Source: Clostridiales bacterium (GTDB lineage Bacteria > Bacillota > Clostridia > Christensenellales > CAG-314). Taken from it: a DNA stretch of 11,732 nucleotides. Position 1 is the stretch's first letter; the number at the start of each line of letters is the position of its first letter. Below the pieces are notes generated by a model that was not told the DNA's origin, did no database searches, and worked only from the letters and a program-made list of their open reading frames with translations. The translations under genes and the position numbers were made by a program. Positions 5,045 to 11,732 of the stretch are shown here, one piece after another. Location: contig DPQS01000036.1 of assembly GCA_003537755.1 (NCBI GenBank), forward strand, positions 1 to 11,732, read 5' to 3'.

Positions 5045-6388
5045 CTACGCTCTACGGGCGAGCAGCACCACCGTTTCCACCTGGTCGGTGTTTGGAAACA
5101 TGTCGTAGGGGGTCGCCGACAACACTTCAAAGCGCGACGTAAGCATTGACAGGTCACGCGCGAGAGTTGCCGAATCGCACGAAATGTAGGCTACGTTGTT
5201 GAAATTTGCTTTGCAAATCGAGTTGCAAATGCCCTCGCCGAGTCCCTTACGAGGCGGATCCACCACCAGAGTCATACGCTTTCCTGCGTTTTGTGCGGTA
5301 AGCCGAGGCAAAACTTCGTTGGCGTCGCCAAGTATGTTTGTAAGTCTCGGGCTGTGGTTGAGCGCAGCCATTTCGTCGGCGTCTTTGACGGCGGACGGCA
5401 CGATTTCGACGGCATACGTGTCATAAGCATCACTGCAAAGCACGTTGGTAAGCACTCCGACTCCGGAAAAACAGTCAACCAGCACTTCGGTGTCGGCAAC
5501 GTCAATCATCTGTCGCACTTGCGTGTAAATGGCGTTTTTCACTTCGTTGTTCACTTGGAAGAAACTGTCGGGGCGAAGACGGAACGTCGTGCCGAGGTGA
5601 GTGCTTTCGATATATCGAAGTCCTGCAATGTGGCGGGTGATTTTACCAAGAATAACGTTGTTTTTACCGCTGTTTATGTTGACGAAAAGCCCTACTTTGT
5701 CAAAGTTTTTCGACAACGTATCGTAAAATTCCGTCAAATCATGGGCAAACTCGCCGTTGCTGACAACGACTGCCAGCAGTTGTCCGTCAATGTACCTTGC
5801 AACAATATGTCGCACCTCGCCGCCAAACGTTTTTTCGTCGTAGGGGGCAATTTCGTTTTGGTTAAGGTAGTCGCGAAACAGTTCCACCAGTTTCTTACTC
5901 CACAAACCGCCCAACAGACAGTTGTTCATGTCAACTACTTCGTGGGTGCCGCGTTTGTACATACCTATCTTTACGTTGCCGACAGTTCCCGACACAGGCA
6001 GACTAAGTTTGTTGCGATAGGCAAACACATGCGGCGACGGTACGCAACGTCCCACCGCCACTCCGTCCAGTTTGCCGATTTTGGTAAGGTTTCGCTGCAC
6101 CTTGCGTTGCTTAAAGGACAACTGCTCGGCGTACTTCATGTGCATGAGCGAACAACCGCCGCAAACGCCGTAGTAGGGGCAACGCGGTTCTTCGCGCTTC
6201 GGTGAGCGTTCGACAACCGTCACTACGTCGCCGTAGGCAACATTGCCCTTTACATGGTTTATTTTTACTTTTGCCCGTTCGCCGACGCACAGAAACGGCA
6301 CAAACACCGTTACGCCGCCGACAACGCCTACCGTTTCGGCATTGCCGTAGTCCCCGGCGACAAAATCTACAATATCGTTTACTTTCAT
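5045..6388 (-). CDS. rlmD: 23S rRNA (uracil-C5)-methyltransferase, RlmD/RlmCD type
   Basis: This SAM-dependent enzyme makes 5-methyluridine in 23S rRNA (U1939, and also U747 in the RlmCD enzymes of Bacillota). With ATG at 6388 it is 447 residues, normal for the family, and begins right at the TRAM RNA-binding domain (residues 1-60). The iron-sulfur cluster cysteines are Cys70, Cys76, Cys79 and Cys157. Then come FFQVN (276-280), the SAM motif DCFSGVGVLT (305-314), DPPRKG (377-382), the nucleophile Cys404 in YISCDSATLARDL, and the base Glu438 in FPNTDQVETV. A TTG start at 6466 in the same frame would add 26 residues ahead of TRAM with no family likeness, so I prefer 6388, although its ribosome binding site is poor. 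First gene of a minus-strand group with its own promoter. U747 versus U1939 specificity cannot be read from sequence. Confidence 0.93.
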   Translation of the reverse strand: MKVNDIVDFVAGDYGNAETVGVVGGVTVFVPFLCVGERAKVKINHVKGNVAYGDVVTVVERSPKREEPRCPYYGVCGGCSLMHMKYAEQLSFKQRKVQRNLTKIGKLDGVAVGRCVPSPHVFAYRNKLSLPVSGTVGNVKIGMYKRGTHEVVDMNNCLLGGLWSKKLVELFRDYLNQNEIAPYDEKTFGGEVRHIVARYIDGQLLAVVVSNGEFAHDLTEFYDTLSKNFDKVGLFVNINSGKNNVILGKITRHIAGLRYIESTHLGTTFRLRPDSFFQVNNEVKNAIYTQVRQMIDVADTEVLVDCFSGVGVLTNVLCSDAYDTYAVEIVPSAVKDADEMAALNHSPRLTNILGDANEVLPRLTAQNAGKRMTLVVDPPRKGLGEGICNSICKANFNNVAYISCDSATLARDLSMLTSRFEVLSATPYDMFPNTDQVETVVLLARRA

Positions 6389-6573
6389 AATTTTTCTACA
6401 CTTGTATCGCAAAACCGCTACGTCAAAATTTTCGTTTTCCGCCGTTTGCCGCACACTTATTTGCAAAACATGGGGTGTGACGTCATCACCAATAATATTT
6501 GTGAGGCGGTTTTACCGCACTGCCGCAAAAAATTTCCGTCCCGAACGGCAATGCAATTCTGTTATCTGCGCTT

Positions 6574-6602
6574 ATTATAACACAAAAATGCTTTTTAGTA
6601 AA
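6574..6602 (-). promoter_or_regulatory. rlmD promoter
   Basis: On the minus strand TTTACT (6597-6602), 17 bases, then a perfect TATAAT (6574-6579). It implies a leader of about 180 bases before the ATG at 6388. The leader contains the 8-bp palindrome TGACGTCA near 6479-6486; no known RNA element was recognised. Confidence 0.55.
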
Positions 6603-7068
6603 GAGCGTTTGCGCAATTATGTCCGTTTCATGCAGTTCGGCGTAGTCCGATTCGGTAAAAGGCAGCATACTCGTTGCCCAAAAGTCGAAGAAAATCTGCC
6701 TCGTTGCCAAAATTTACTGCATCGACCTGCCCGAACGGTTGCTTCGAACCGAGTGCGCCGTGCGTCACGACAAGTAAAATGCGCGTCGAAGAAGCGTTGC
6801 CTTGCAAAGACATCCCCGTACTTCCGGAAAACATCGGACCCATAGCAGGCACAAGCGCAGGTCCGTGAACGCCGGCAAACCGATTCTTCGGCAAAGAAGT
6901 AACTGCAAACAAACCGACAGAAAAGTAATTCAGATACTGCACCGTCTGCAAATACACAGATAAATTTGTCTCATAAGGTTTTCTTGCCGACAAGGCTTTT
7001 GTAAATGCTGTCGGAAACAAAACCGCTTTCCCCGACATATGCAACACCACCGAAAACATAAATCTACA
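6603..7068. other. No supportable gene; possible decayed coding DNA
   Basis: Between the rlmD promoter and the exporter terminator no frame carries a credible gene. A 186-codon minus-strand frame (6628-7188) runs through the strong terminator hairpin and has no recognisable domain. Protein-like strings occur in different frames, for example VGESGFVSDSIYKSLVGKK on the minus strand near 7040-6975, ended by a stop, and TPANRFFGKEVTANKPTEK on the plus strand near 6868-6925, also between stops. The repeated TGTCGG/CCGACA words near 6985-7040 could pair in two ways. A worn-out gene is possible but unproven. Confidence 0.35.
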
Positions 7069-7108
7069 AAAAACGAGGACTTTTCCGTATGGAAAAATCC
7101 TCGTTTTT
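7069..7108 (-). terminator. Strong terminator of the MarR-ABC operon (bidirectional shape)
   Basis: An 11-bp stem (AAAAACGAGGA at 7069-7079 with its complement at 7098-7108), one mismatch, then 6 more pairs (TTTTCC/GGAAAA) around the loop GTAT. On the minus strand it ends in TTTTTTG; on the plus strand it ends in TTTTTAT. It lies about 90 bases after the stop of the last exporter gene. Confidence 0.9.
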
Positions 7109-7197
7109 ATATTTATTTTCTGTTTTTTGTATTCAAAATCACTATACGTATCGATTTTTTTATTACAGTGCAGGCTGCCGAACACCACTACACTTCA

Positions 7198-9165
7198 TCA
7201 ACTGAGCTCAAACATACCCGTGTACAGTTGGTAGTACTTACCGCGCTGTGCGATAAGGTCGTCGTGGCTGCCGCGTTCGATAATACGTCCGTGTTCCAGC
7301 ACCATGATGGCGTCGCTGTTGCGTACCGTGCTGAGTCTGTGCGCGATTACAAACACCGTGCGGCCTTCCATAAGCGCGTCCATACCCTTTTCAATCAGCC
7401 ATTCGGTACGGGTGTCGATACTGCTCGTTGCCTCGTCCAGGATAAGCACCGGCGGATCGGCAACGGCTGCGCGTGCAATTGCAATAAGCTGGCGTTGACC
7501 CTGCGACAGGTTTTCGCCGTCGCGCGTAAGCACCGTGTTGTAACCTTCGGGCAAGTGTTTGATAAACTGGTGCGCATTTGCCGATTTTGCCGCGGCAATA
7601 CACTCTTCATCGGTGGCGTCCAGTCTGCCGTAGCGTATGTTGTCCATTACGGTTCCGGTAAACAGGTGGGTGTCCTGAAGCACCATTCCGAGAGATCTGC
7701 GCAAGTCTGCTTTCTTAATCTTGTTGACGTTTATTCCGTCGTAGCGGATTTTGCCGTCCGGCACGTCGTAAAAGCGGTTGATAAGGTTGGTTATTGTCGT
7801 TTTGCCTGCGCCCGTGCTGCCTACAAAAGCAATCTTTTGCCCCGGTTTTGCATACAGCGACACGTCGTACAGCACCGTCTTGTTTTCGTCGTAGCCGAAT
7901 GTCACGTCCTCGAAGCGCACGTCGCCTTTCAGCTCCGTATAGGTAACCGTTCCGTCATGGTGCGGATGTTTCCACGCCCAACGCCCTGTGCGGGTTTCGC
8001 TTTCGGTAATGTTGCCGTCGTCGTCGATGTCGGCGTTTACAAGCATTACGTAGCCGTCGTCAACTTCCGACGGGGTGTCCAGAAGCGCAAACACGCGTTC
8101 GCCCCCTGCCACCGCCATAAACAGCAGGTTGATTTGTTGCGAAATTTGCTGAATTGGCATGGTAATCTTGCGGATGTACAGCAGAAACGCCGCAATTATA
8201 CCGACAAACGCCAGTTTGTTGTCCGACTGCAACGCGATTACCGCGCCGATTACGGCAATGCCCGCGTAAAAGAAGTGGCTCAGGTTGTTGACAATAGGTC
8301 CCAGAATGTTGGCGTAGGCGTTTGCCTTTGCCGACACGTGTTGCCAGTTGTCGTTGATTGCGTCAAAGCCTTCGATTGTTTTTGCTTCGTGGTTGAACGC
8401 CTTGACGACTTTTTGTCCTTCCACCATTTCTTCGATGTATCCGTTAAGTTTGCCCACGGCAACCTGTTGCGCGACAAAGTTGTTTTTGCTTTTGCCGCCG
8501 ACGATCTTGACGACAAGTCCCATAAGCAGCAACATAACAATCATTACCAGCGTCAACTGCCAGTTGAGCGCAAACATTACTGCAAACACGCCAAGGATTG
8601 TCAGTACGCTGCTTATCATTTGCGGCACGCAACGAGCCAGAAACTCGTTTATCATGTCGATATCGTTGGTGTAGCGGCTCATCAATTCGCCGTGCGTCGT
8701 GGTGTCAAACACCTTGATAGGCAACGTCTGCATGTGCGTAAACAGTTCGTCACGCATTCGCTTCATCGTTTCGGTGGAAATTTTGACAAGCAATTTGTTG
8801 TCAACCCACACGCACACGGTGTTGACAAGGTACACCGCCGCAATTGCGCCAACCATGATGGCAAGGAAGGTAAGTTTGTTTGCGGTGTTTACCGCGCCGT
8901 CGGGAGAGGTGGGTATTGCAAGGTTGTCCAGAAACTCGATTCCCGTAAACTTAGTGCCGACATCCGCACTTGTTGCGGGAAGCCCTGAAAGAAGCGGCGA
9001 CAGAATGTACGTACCTGCGATGTTGCAGGCGGCCGCAAGGGCGATAAGCACTACTACCAGTATCATACGCCACTTGAAGGGTTTGAGGTAACTAAGTATG
9101 CGCAGCGTTGTACCCTTAAGGTTTTTTGGGCGGTGCGCGGTCATTTTTCTGTTAGGTCCCGGCAT
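7198..9165 (-). CDS. ABC exporter half-transporter, canonical subunit of a heterodimer
   Basis: A 655-residue fusion of six-helix membrane domain (about residues 30-345) and ATPase (about 412-655). ATP-site motifs are intact: Walker A GSTGAGKTT (449-457), Q-loop Gln497, signature LSQGQ (553-557), Walker B VLILDE with catalytic Glu578, and switch His609. Its partner, encoded just upstream, has lost the catalytic Glu and His, the pattern of heterodimeric exporters such as TM287/288, LmrCD and BmrCD. The start codon shares one base with the partner's stop (TGATG), with a perfect AGGAGGTGA inside the partner's end, so translation is coupled and yields equal amounts. Between membrane domain and ATPase is an extra segment of about 50 residues (365-412), also known in related Clostridial exporters; here it includes DIDDDGNITESE (379-390), a perfect EF-hand-like loop. 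Likely multidrug or peptide export; substrate unknown. Confidence 0.93.
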   Translation of the reverse strand: MPGPNRKMTAHRPKNLKGTTLRILSYLKPFKWRMILVVVLIALAAACNIAGTYILSPLLSGLPATSADVGTKFTGIEFLDNLAIPTSPDGAVNTANKLTFLAIMVGAIAAVYLVNTVCVWVDNKLLVKISTETMKRMRDELFTHMQTLPIKVFDTTTHGELMSRYTNDIDMINEFLARCVPQMISSVLTILGVFAVMFALNWQLTLVMIVMLLLMGLVVKIVGGKSKNNFVAQQVAVGKLNGYIEEMVEGQKVVKAFNHEAKTIEGFDAINDNWQHVSAKANAYANILGPIVNNLSHFFYAGIAVIGAVIALQSDNKLAFVGIIAAFLLYIRKITMPIQQISQQINLLFMAVAGGERVFALLDTPSEVDDGYVMLVNADIDDDGNITESETRTGRWAWKHPHHDGTVTYTELKGDVRFEDVTFGYDENKTVLYDVSLYAKPGQKIAFVGSTGAGKTTITNLINRFYDVPDGKIRYDGINVNKIKKADLRRSLGMVLQDTHLFTGTVMDNIRYGRLDATDEECIAAAKSANAHQFIKHLPEGYNTVLTRDGENLSQGQRQLIAIARAAVADPPVLILDEATSSIDTRTEWLIEKGMDALMEGRTVFVIAHRLSTVRNSDAIMVLEHGRIIERGSHDDLIAQRGKYYQLYTGMFELS

Positions 9166-11024
9166 CAGTTTTCACCTCCTTCGCTGTTCACGGAGTCATC
9201 CTGACCCTTTTGTTGCGAGTTGTAAACCTCGCGATAAATTTCACAGTTTTGCATAAGTTGGTCGTGCGTGCCGACAGCATTGATTTTGCCGTCGTCCAGC
9301 ACGATGATTTTGTCGCATTCCGCAACGGAAGAAATACGCTGCGCAATGATAATCGTGGTCATGTTTTTGTCCAACTGCTTCAGTCCCGCGCGGATTTTGG
9401 CATCGGTTGCCGTGTCCACCGCGCTGGTGCTGTCGTCCAGAATCATTATTTTGGGCTTTTTAAGCAGTGCGCGCGCAATACACAGACGCTGCTTTTGTCC
9501 GCCGCTGACGTTTACACCGCCCTGTCCGAGGTCGGTTTCGTAGCCGTCGGGGAAACCGCTTATAAATTCGTCCGCGCATGCAGCCTTGCACGCTTCGGCA
9601 ATCTGTTCGTCGGTGGCGTGCTCGTTGCCCCACAGCAGGTTTTCGCGGATTGTCCCGCTGAACAACACGTTCTTTTGCAGTACCATCGACACTCCTTCGC
9701 GCAGGTTGTACAAGCTGTAATCTTTTACGTTGTGACCGCCGACAATTACCGCTCCGCCCAGCACGTCGTAAAAACGCGGAATAAGTTGCACAAGGCTGCT
9801 TTTGCCGTCGCCGGTGCCGCCGATTATGCCTACCGTTTCGCCCGACTTGATGTCAAGGTTGATGTCCTCGAGAGTCAGGTTGTCCTTGTTGTTGCTGTAG
9901 CTGAAGTTTACGTGGTCAAACACGATGCTGCCGTCCGCGACGGTCAGGTCGCTTGCCGCGCCTTCGATGTCGGGTTCCGTTTCAAGCACTTCGTAAATAC
10001 GGTCGAGGGACGCGCGCGAAAGCACCAACTGCACCGCCACGAAGCAAATCATCATGACTGACGACAAAATCTGCGAGCAGTAACTCATCATTGCCGTCAG
10101 CGTGCCGCCCTGGATGCGACCGCCTACAATGTCCACGCCGCCCACGATAAGCAGGGCGATAATCGTGCCGTACACAACCACGTTTACCACGGGGTTCATC
10201 AGTACCATAAACTTTTCGGCGGCGTACTGGGTCTGACGCACCTCTTCGGTTGCGTTGCAGTACTTGCTCTCTTCGTAATCCTCACGCACAAACGCCTTCA
10301 CCACACGGATTGCAACAAGGTCTTCCTGCACAAGGGCGTTCATCCGGTCGTACTTTTTCAGCATGCGTTTGAACAGCGGATGTACGCGCATGGAAATAAA
10401 CGCCATACCCGCGCCGAGAAGCGGAATCGCAACGAGGAAAATCCACGCCATACCCGGTTCCGTCACGAAAGCCATCACTGCCGAAAAAATAAGCATTGCC
10501 GGCGCGCGGATTACGGTACGGATAATCATCATAAACGCCTGTTGAGCATTGTTTATGTCGGTCGTGCTGCGCGTAACAAGGCTTGCCGTGCTGAATTTGT
10601 CAACATTGCTGAAACTGAAGTCCTGAATTTTGCCGAACAACGCTTTACGCACGTTTTTGCTGAAGCCTGCGCCTGCGTCTGCACAGAATTTGCCCGCAAG
10701 GCTGCCCAGCGTAAGACTGCACACAGCCGACAACACCATCAGCACGCCGTAGGTAATTACTATGTTGCGCATTGCGTCCGCCGTTACGGCAACGCCTGCG
10801 GCTTCGCTGCCGGCAAGCGTGGCAATTGTAAATGTCGACCAGTCGAGATAGGTAATGCGGCTTGTCAGCAGTTGCTGAGTTGCGTACAACTGCATCGAGT
10901 TGAGAATATTGGACATAAACAGCGGCAGAATTACTTCCAGTGCCGTTTCCAACAGTACGAAAATTACCGTAAGTATCGACTGTAATTCGTACCCTTTTGC
11001 TTGTTTAAGTAATTTCTTGATCAT
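9165..11024 (-). CDS. ABC exporter half-transporter, degenerate-site subunit of a heterodimer
   Basis: A 619-residue protein with a six-helix membrane domain (about residues 15-340, with an unusually long loop after helix 1, about 45-85) and an ATPase domain (about 365-600). Walker A is GGTGDGKSS (402-410), Q-loop Gln450, signature VSGGQ (506-510). Walker B reads IMILDD: the catalytic Glu is Asp531, and the switch His is Gln562 (IIAQRI). Both changes are the known mark of the non-hydrolysing site in TM287/LmrC/BmrC-type subunits, so they are normal for the family and not damage. AGGTGA lies 5 bases before the ATG, which is 8 bases after the MarR stop. The C-terminal 20 residues are polar. It works in the membrane only together with the product of the next gene. 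Confidence 0.93.
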   Translation of the reverse strand: MIKKLLKQAKGYELQSILTVIFVLLETALEVILPLFMSNILNSMQLYATQQLLTSRITYLDWSTFTIATLAGSEAAGVAVTADAMRNIVITYGVLMVLSAVCSLTLGSLAGKFCADAGAGFSKNVRKALFGKIQDFSFSNVDKFSTASLVTRSTTDINNAQQAFMMIIRTVIRAPAMLIFSAVMAFVTEPGMAWIFLVAIPLLGAGMAFISMRVHPLFKRMLKKYDRMNALVQEDLVAIRVVKAFVREDYEESKYCNATEEVRQTQYAAEKFMVLMNPVVNVVVYGTIIALLIVGGVDIVGGRIQGGTLTAMMSYCSQILSSVMMICFVAVQLVLSRASLDRIYEVLETEPDIEGAASDLTVADGSIVFDHVNFSYSNNKDNLTLEDINLDIKSGETVGIIGGTGDGKSSLVQLIPRFYDVLGGAVIVGGHNVKDYSLYNLREGVSMVLQKNVLFSGTIRENLLWGNEHATDEQIAEACKAACADEFISGFPDGYETDLGQGGVNVSGGQKQRLCIARALLKKPKIMILDDSTSAVDTATDAKIRAGLKQLDKNMTTIIIAQRISSVAECDKIIVLDDGKINAVGTHDQLMQNCEIYREVYNSQQKGQDDSVNSEGGEN

Positions 11025-11032
11025 ACTTCACC

Positions 11033-11470
11033 TTAATTGTTACTTTGCTCGTCGCGAAGATTGCAGGCTATTTTGTCAAGCAATTCCGCAAGGCGCACTT
11101 TGTCGTCGTCGGTCAGCCCGCGCAGTACGTCCTGCTCGTATTGTTCCATGTAGCGGCGCAAATCCAGCGACATATTGTTGCCTTTGTCTGTCATGGTCAC
11201 GATTTTGTTGCGTTTGTCCTTGCTGCACACGTCGGTTTGCAAAAAACCGCTTTGTTCCATGCGCGACACTATCCCTACCACCGTAGGGTGCGACACCTGC
11301 AGGTAGTCCTCTATTTCCTTCTGGCTGCAACTGCCGCCGACACAAGTAAGAAAACGCAGCACCCTTACCTGTGACAACGTAAGGTTGTGGTCTTTCAGAT
11401 TGTTGTCGGCTTTTTGCCGCACCTTGTCGGAAATATACTTAATCGTGCCGACAATTGTTTTGTTTTGCAT
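11033..11470 (-). CDS. MarR family repressor of the exporter operon
   Basis: A 145-residue winged-helix protein of normal MarR length. Residues about 30-95 hold the fold: LTLSQVRVLRFL, then the recognition region CSQKEIEDYLQVSHPTVVGI (48-67) and the wing region with KDKRNKIVTMTDKG (84-97). Long helices at both ends serve dimer formation. It is the first gene of the operon: GGAG lies 7 bases before its ATG and the first exporter gene follows 8 bases after its stop. MarR proteins beside drug exporters usually repress their own promoter until a small ligand binds; the paired GTAG-N4-CTAC motifs at the start of the transcript are the likely operator. Ligand unknown. Confidence 0.93.
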   Translation of the reverse strand: MQNKTIVGTIKYISDKVRQKADNNLKDHNLTLSQVRVLRFLTCVGGSCSQKEIEDYLQVSHPTVVGIVSRMEQSGFLQTDVCSKDKRNKIVTMTDKGNNMSLDLRRYMEQYEQDVLRGLTDDDKVRLAELLDKIACNLRDEQSNN

Positions 11471-11530
11471 TTGTTTCTCCGTAAGGCAGTCGGCTGCACC
11501 TGCCCCCTTTTTTGTATTTTGTCAGACAGC

Positions 11531-11579
11531 AAAATAAAAAATGTGTAGCCTGCTACGCAAAAGCGTAGTGTGCTACACA
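11531..11579 (-). promoter_or_regulatory. Large inverted repeat: probable MarR operator and possible early terminator
   Basis: Two 17-base arms (11563-11579 and 11542-11558) match at 14 of 17 positions around a TTTT loop. Each arm is itself a small palindrome: GTAG-CACA-CTAC and GTAG-CAGG-CTAC, as expected for two MarR dimers. The repeat overlaps the end of the -10 box and the transcription start. On the minus strand it is followed at once by TTTTTTATTTTG, so the RNA would fold as a long hairpin with a U-tract, the shape of an intrinsic terminator. The leader that follows also has a GGCAG/CTGCC hairpin near the ribosome binding site (11485-11504). Confidence 0.75.
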
Positions 11580-11607
11580 TTATACGAAATAAATCATTCC
11601 AAGTCAA
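11579..11607 (-). promoter_or_regulatory. Promoter of the MarR-ABC-ABC operon
   Basis: On the minus strand TTGACT (11602-11607), exactly 17 bases, then a perfect TATAAT (11579-11584). Start would fall near 11572, inside the first arm of the inverted repeat, so a repressor bound there would block it directly. Confidence 0.85.
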
Positions 11608-11625
11608 CCTTTTGAGGGCTGTTTT

Positions 11626-11732
11626 TTACAAAAAATTTTTAGGGTTAATTTCGCCATCACTAACAACCTTGGGAATGTCCTTTTCCGCGGCGAAGCCGTA
11701 AGTAGGGGAAGCGACACTAACCGTACAAGCCC
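11626..11732 (-). CDS. Possible C-terminal end of a protein entering from the right edge
   Basis: One minus-strand frame is open from the edge for 34 codons to a TAA at 11626-11628 and reads plausibly as protein, ending EINPKNFL. The stretch is too short to name, and no terminator separates it from the next promoter. It could equally be non-coding or part of a repeat. Confidence 0.2.
   Translation of the reverse strand, partial: ACTVSVASPTYGFAAEKDIPKVVSDGEINPKNFL

Noticed and set aside
5291..6205. 304-codon open frame on the plus strand inside rlmD
   Set aside because: Antisense to rlmD, which has all its catalytic motifs; the frame shows no family likeness.
6389..6466. Longer rlmD start (TTG at 6466)
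   Set aside because: Adds 26 residues before the TRAM domain with no family likeness; ATG at 6388 gives the normal length.
6628..7188. 186-codon minus-strand frame between rlmD and the exporter
   Set aside because: Runs straight through a strong terminator, starts without a ribosome binding site and has no recognisable domain; kept only as an unassigned region.
7039..8988. 649-codon open frame on the plus strand across an exporter gene
   Set aside because: It is antisense to a clear ABC exporter gene, begins in the operon terminator hairpin, and has no domain, ribosome binding site or promoter; it arises from the codon bias of the real gene.

Overview
The window looks like a chromosomal piece of a low-to-mid GC Bacillota (Clostridia-type) bacterium, probably an uncultured gut lineage. 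The grounds are strong AGGAGG-type ribosome binding sites, sigma-A promoters with near-consensus boxes, a heterodimeric ABC exporter of a type common in gut Clostridia, an RlmD/RlmCD-type methyltransferase followed by a stand-alone DAK/FakA-like fragment, and a secreted protein built of Ig-like beta domains. The assignment is inferred from style and protein families, not from a phylogenetic marker. Nearly all genes lie on the minus strand.

Layout, left to right. Bases 1-743 hold the N-terminal 247 residues of a secreted beta-domain protein that runs off the left edge; it has its own promoter and a roughly 195-base structured leader. Bases 1134-2890 are an accessory patch: an autoinhibited Fic AMP-transferase fused to an XRE DNA-binding domain, with a candidate self-operator, lies between two direct copies (one badly decayed) of a small gene coding for a two-repeat DNA-binding-like protein. 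Bases 2897-3796 hold an intact tRNA-Arg(CCU) followed upstream by a mosaic of broken tRNA 5' halves and two diverged copies of the tRNA promoter/spacer unit, which looks like scars of repeated integration or duplication at a tRNA gene.

Bases 3789-6602 read as a minus-strand group: 23S rRNA uracil-C5 methyltransferase (rlmD), an 83-residue FakA/DAK-like protein, and an AraC regulator; the last two also have an internal promoter. Bases 6603-7068 hold no gene I can support. Bases 7069-11607 are a tidy operon: a MarR regulator followed by two coupled ABC half-transporters (one with degenerate catalytic residues, one canonical), starting at a strong promoter that overlaps a large inverted repeat and ending at a strong hairpin terminator. 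The MarR protein probably represses its own operon and releases it when an effector, perhaps a transported drug, is present.

The most unusual points are the tRNA-half mosaic, the direct repeats around the XRE-Fic gene, the operator-hairpin at the start of the MarR-ABC transcript, and a perfect EF-hand-like calcium loop in the linker of one transporter half. I did not find clear evidence of a wholly new multi-gene system.
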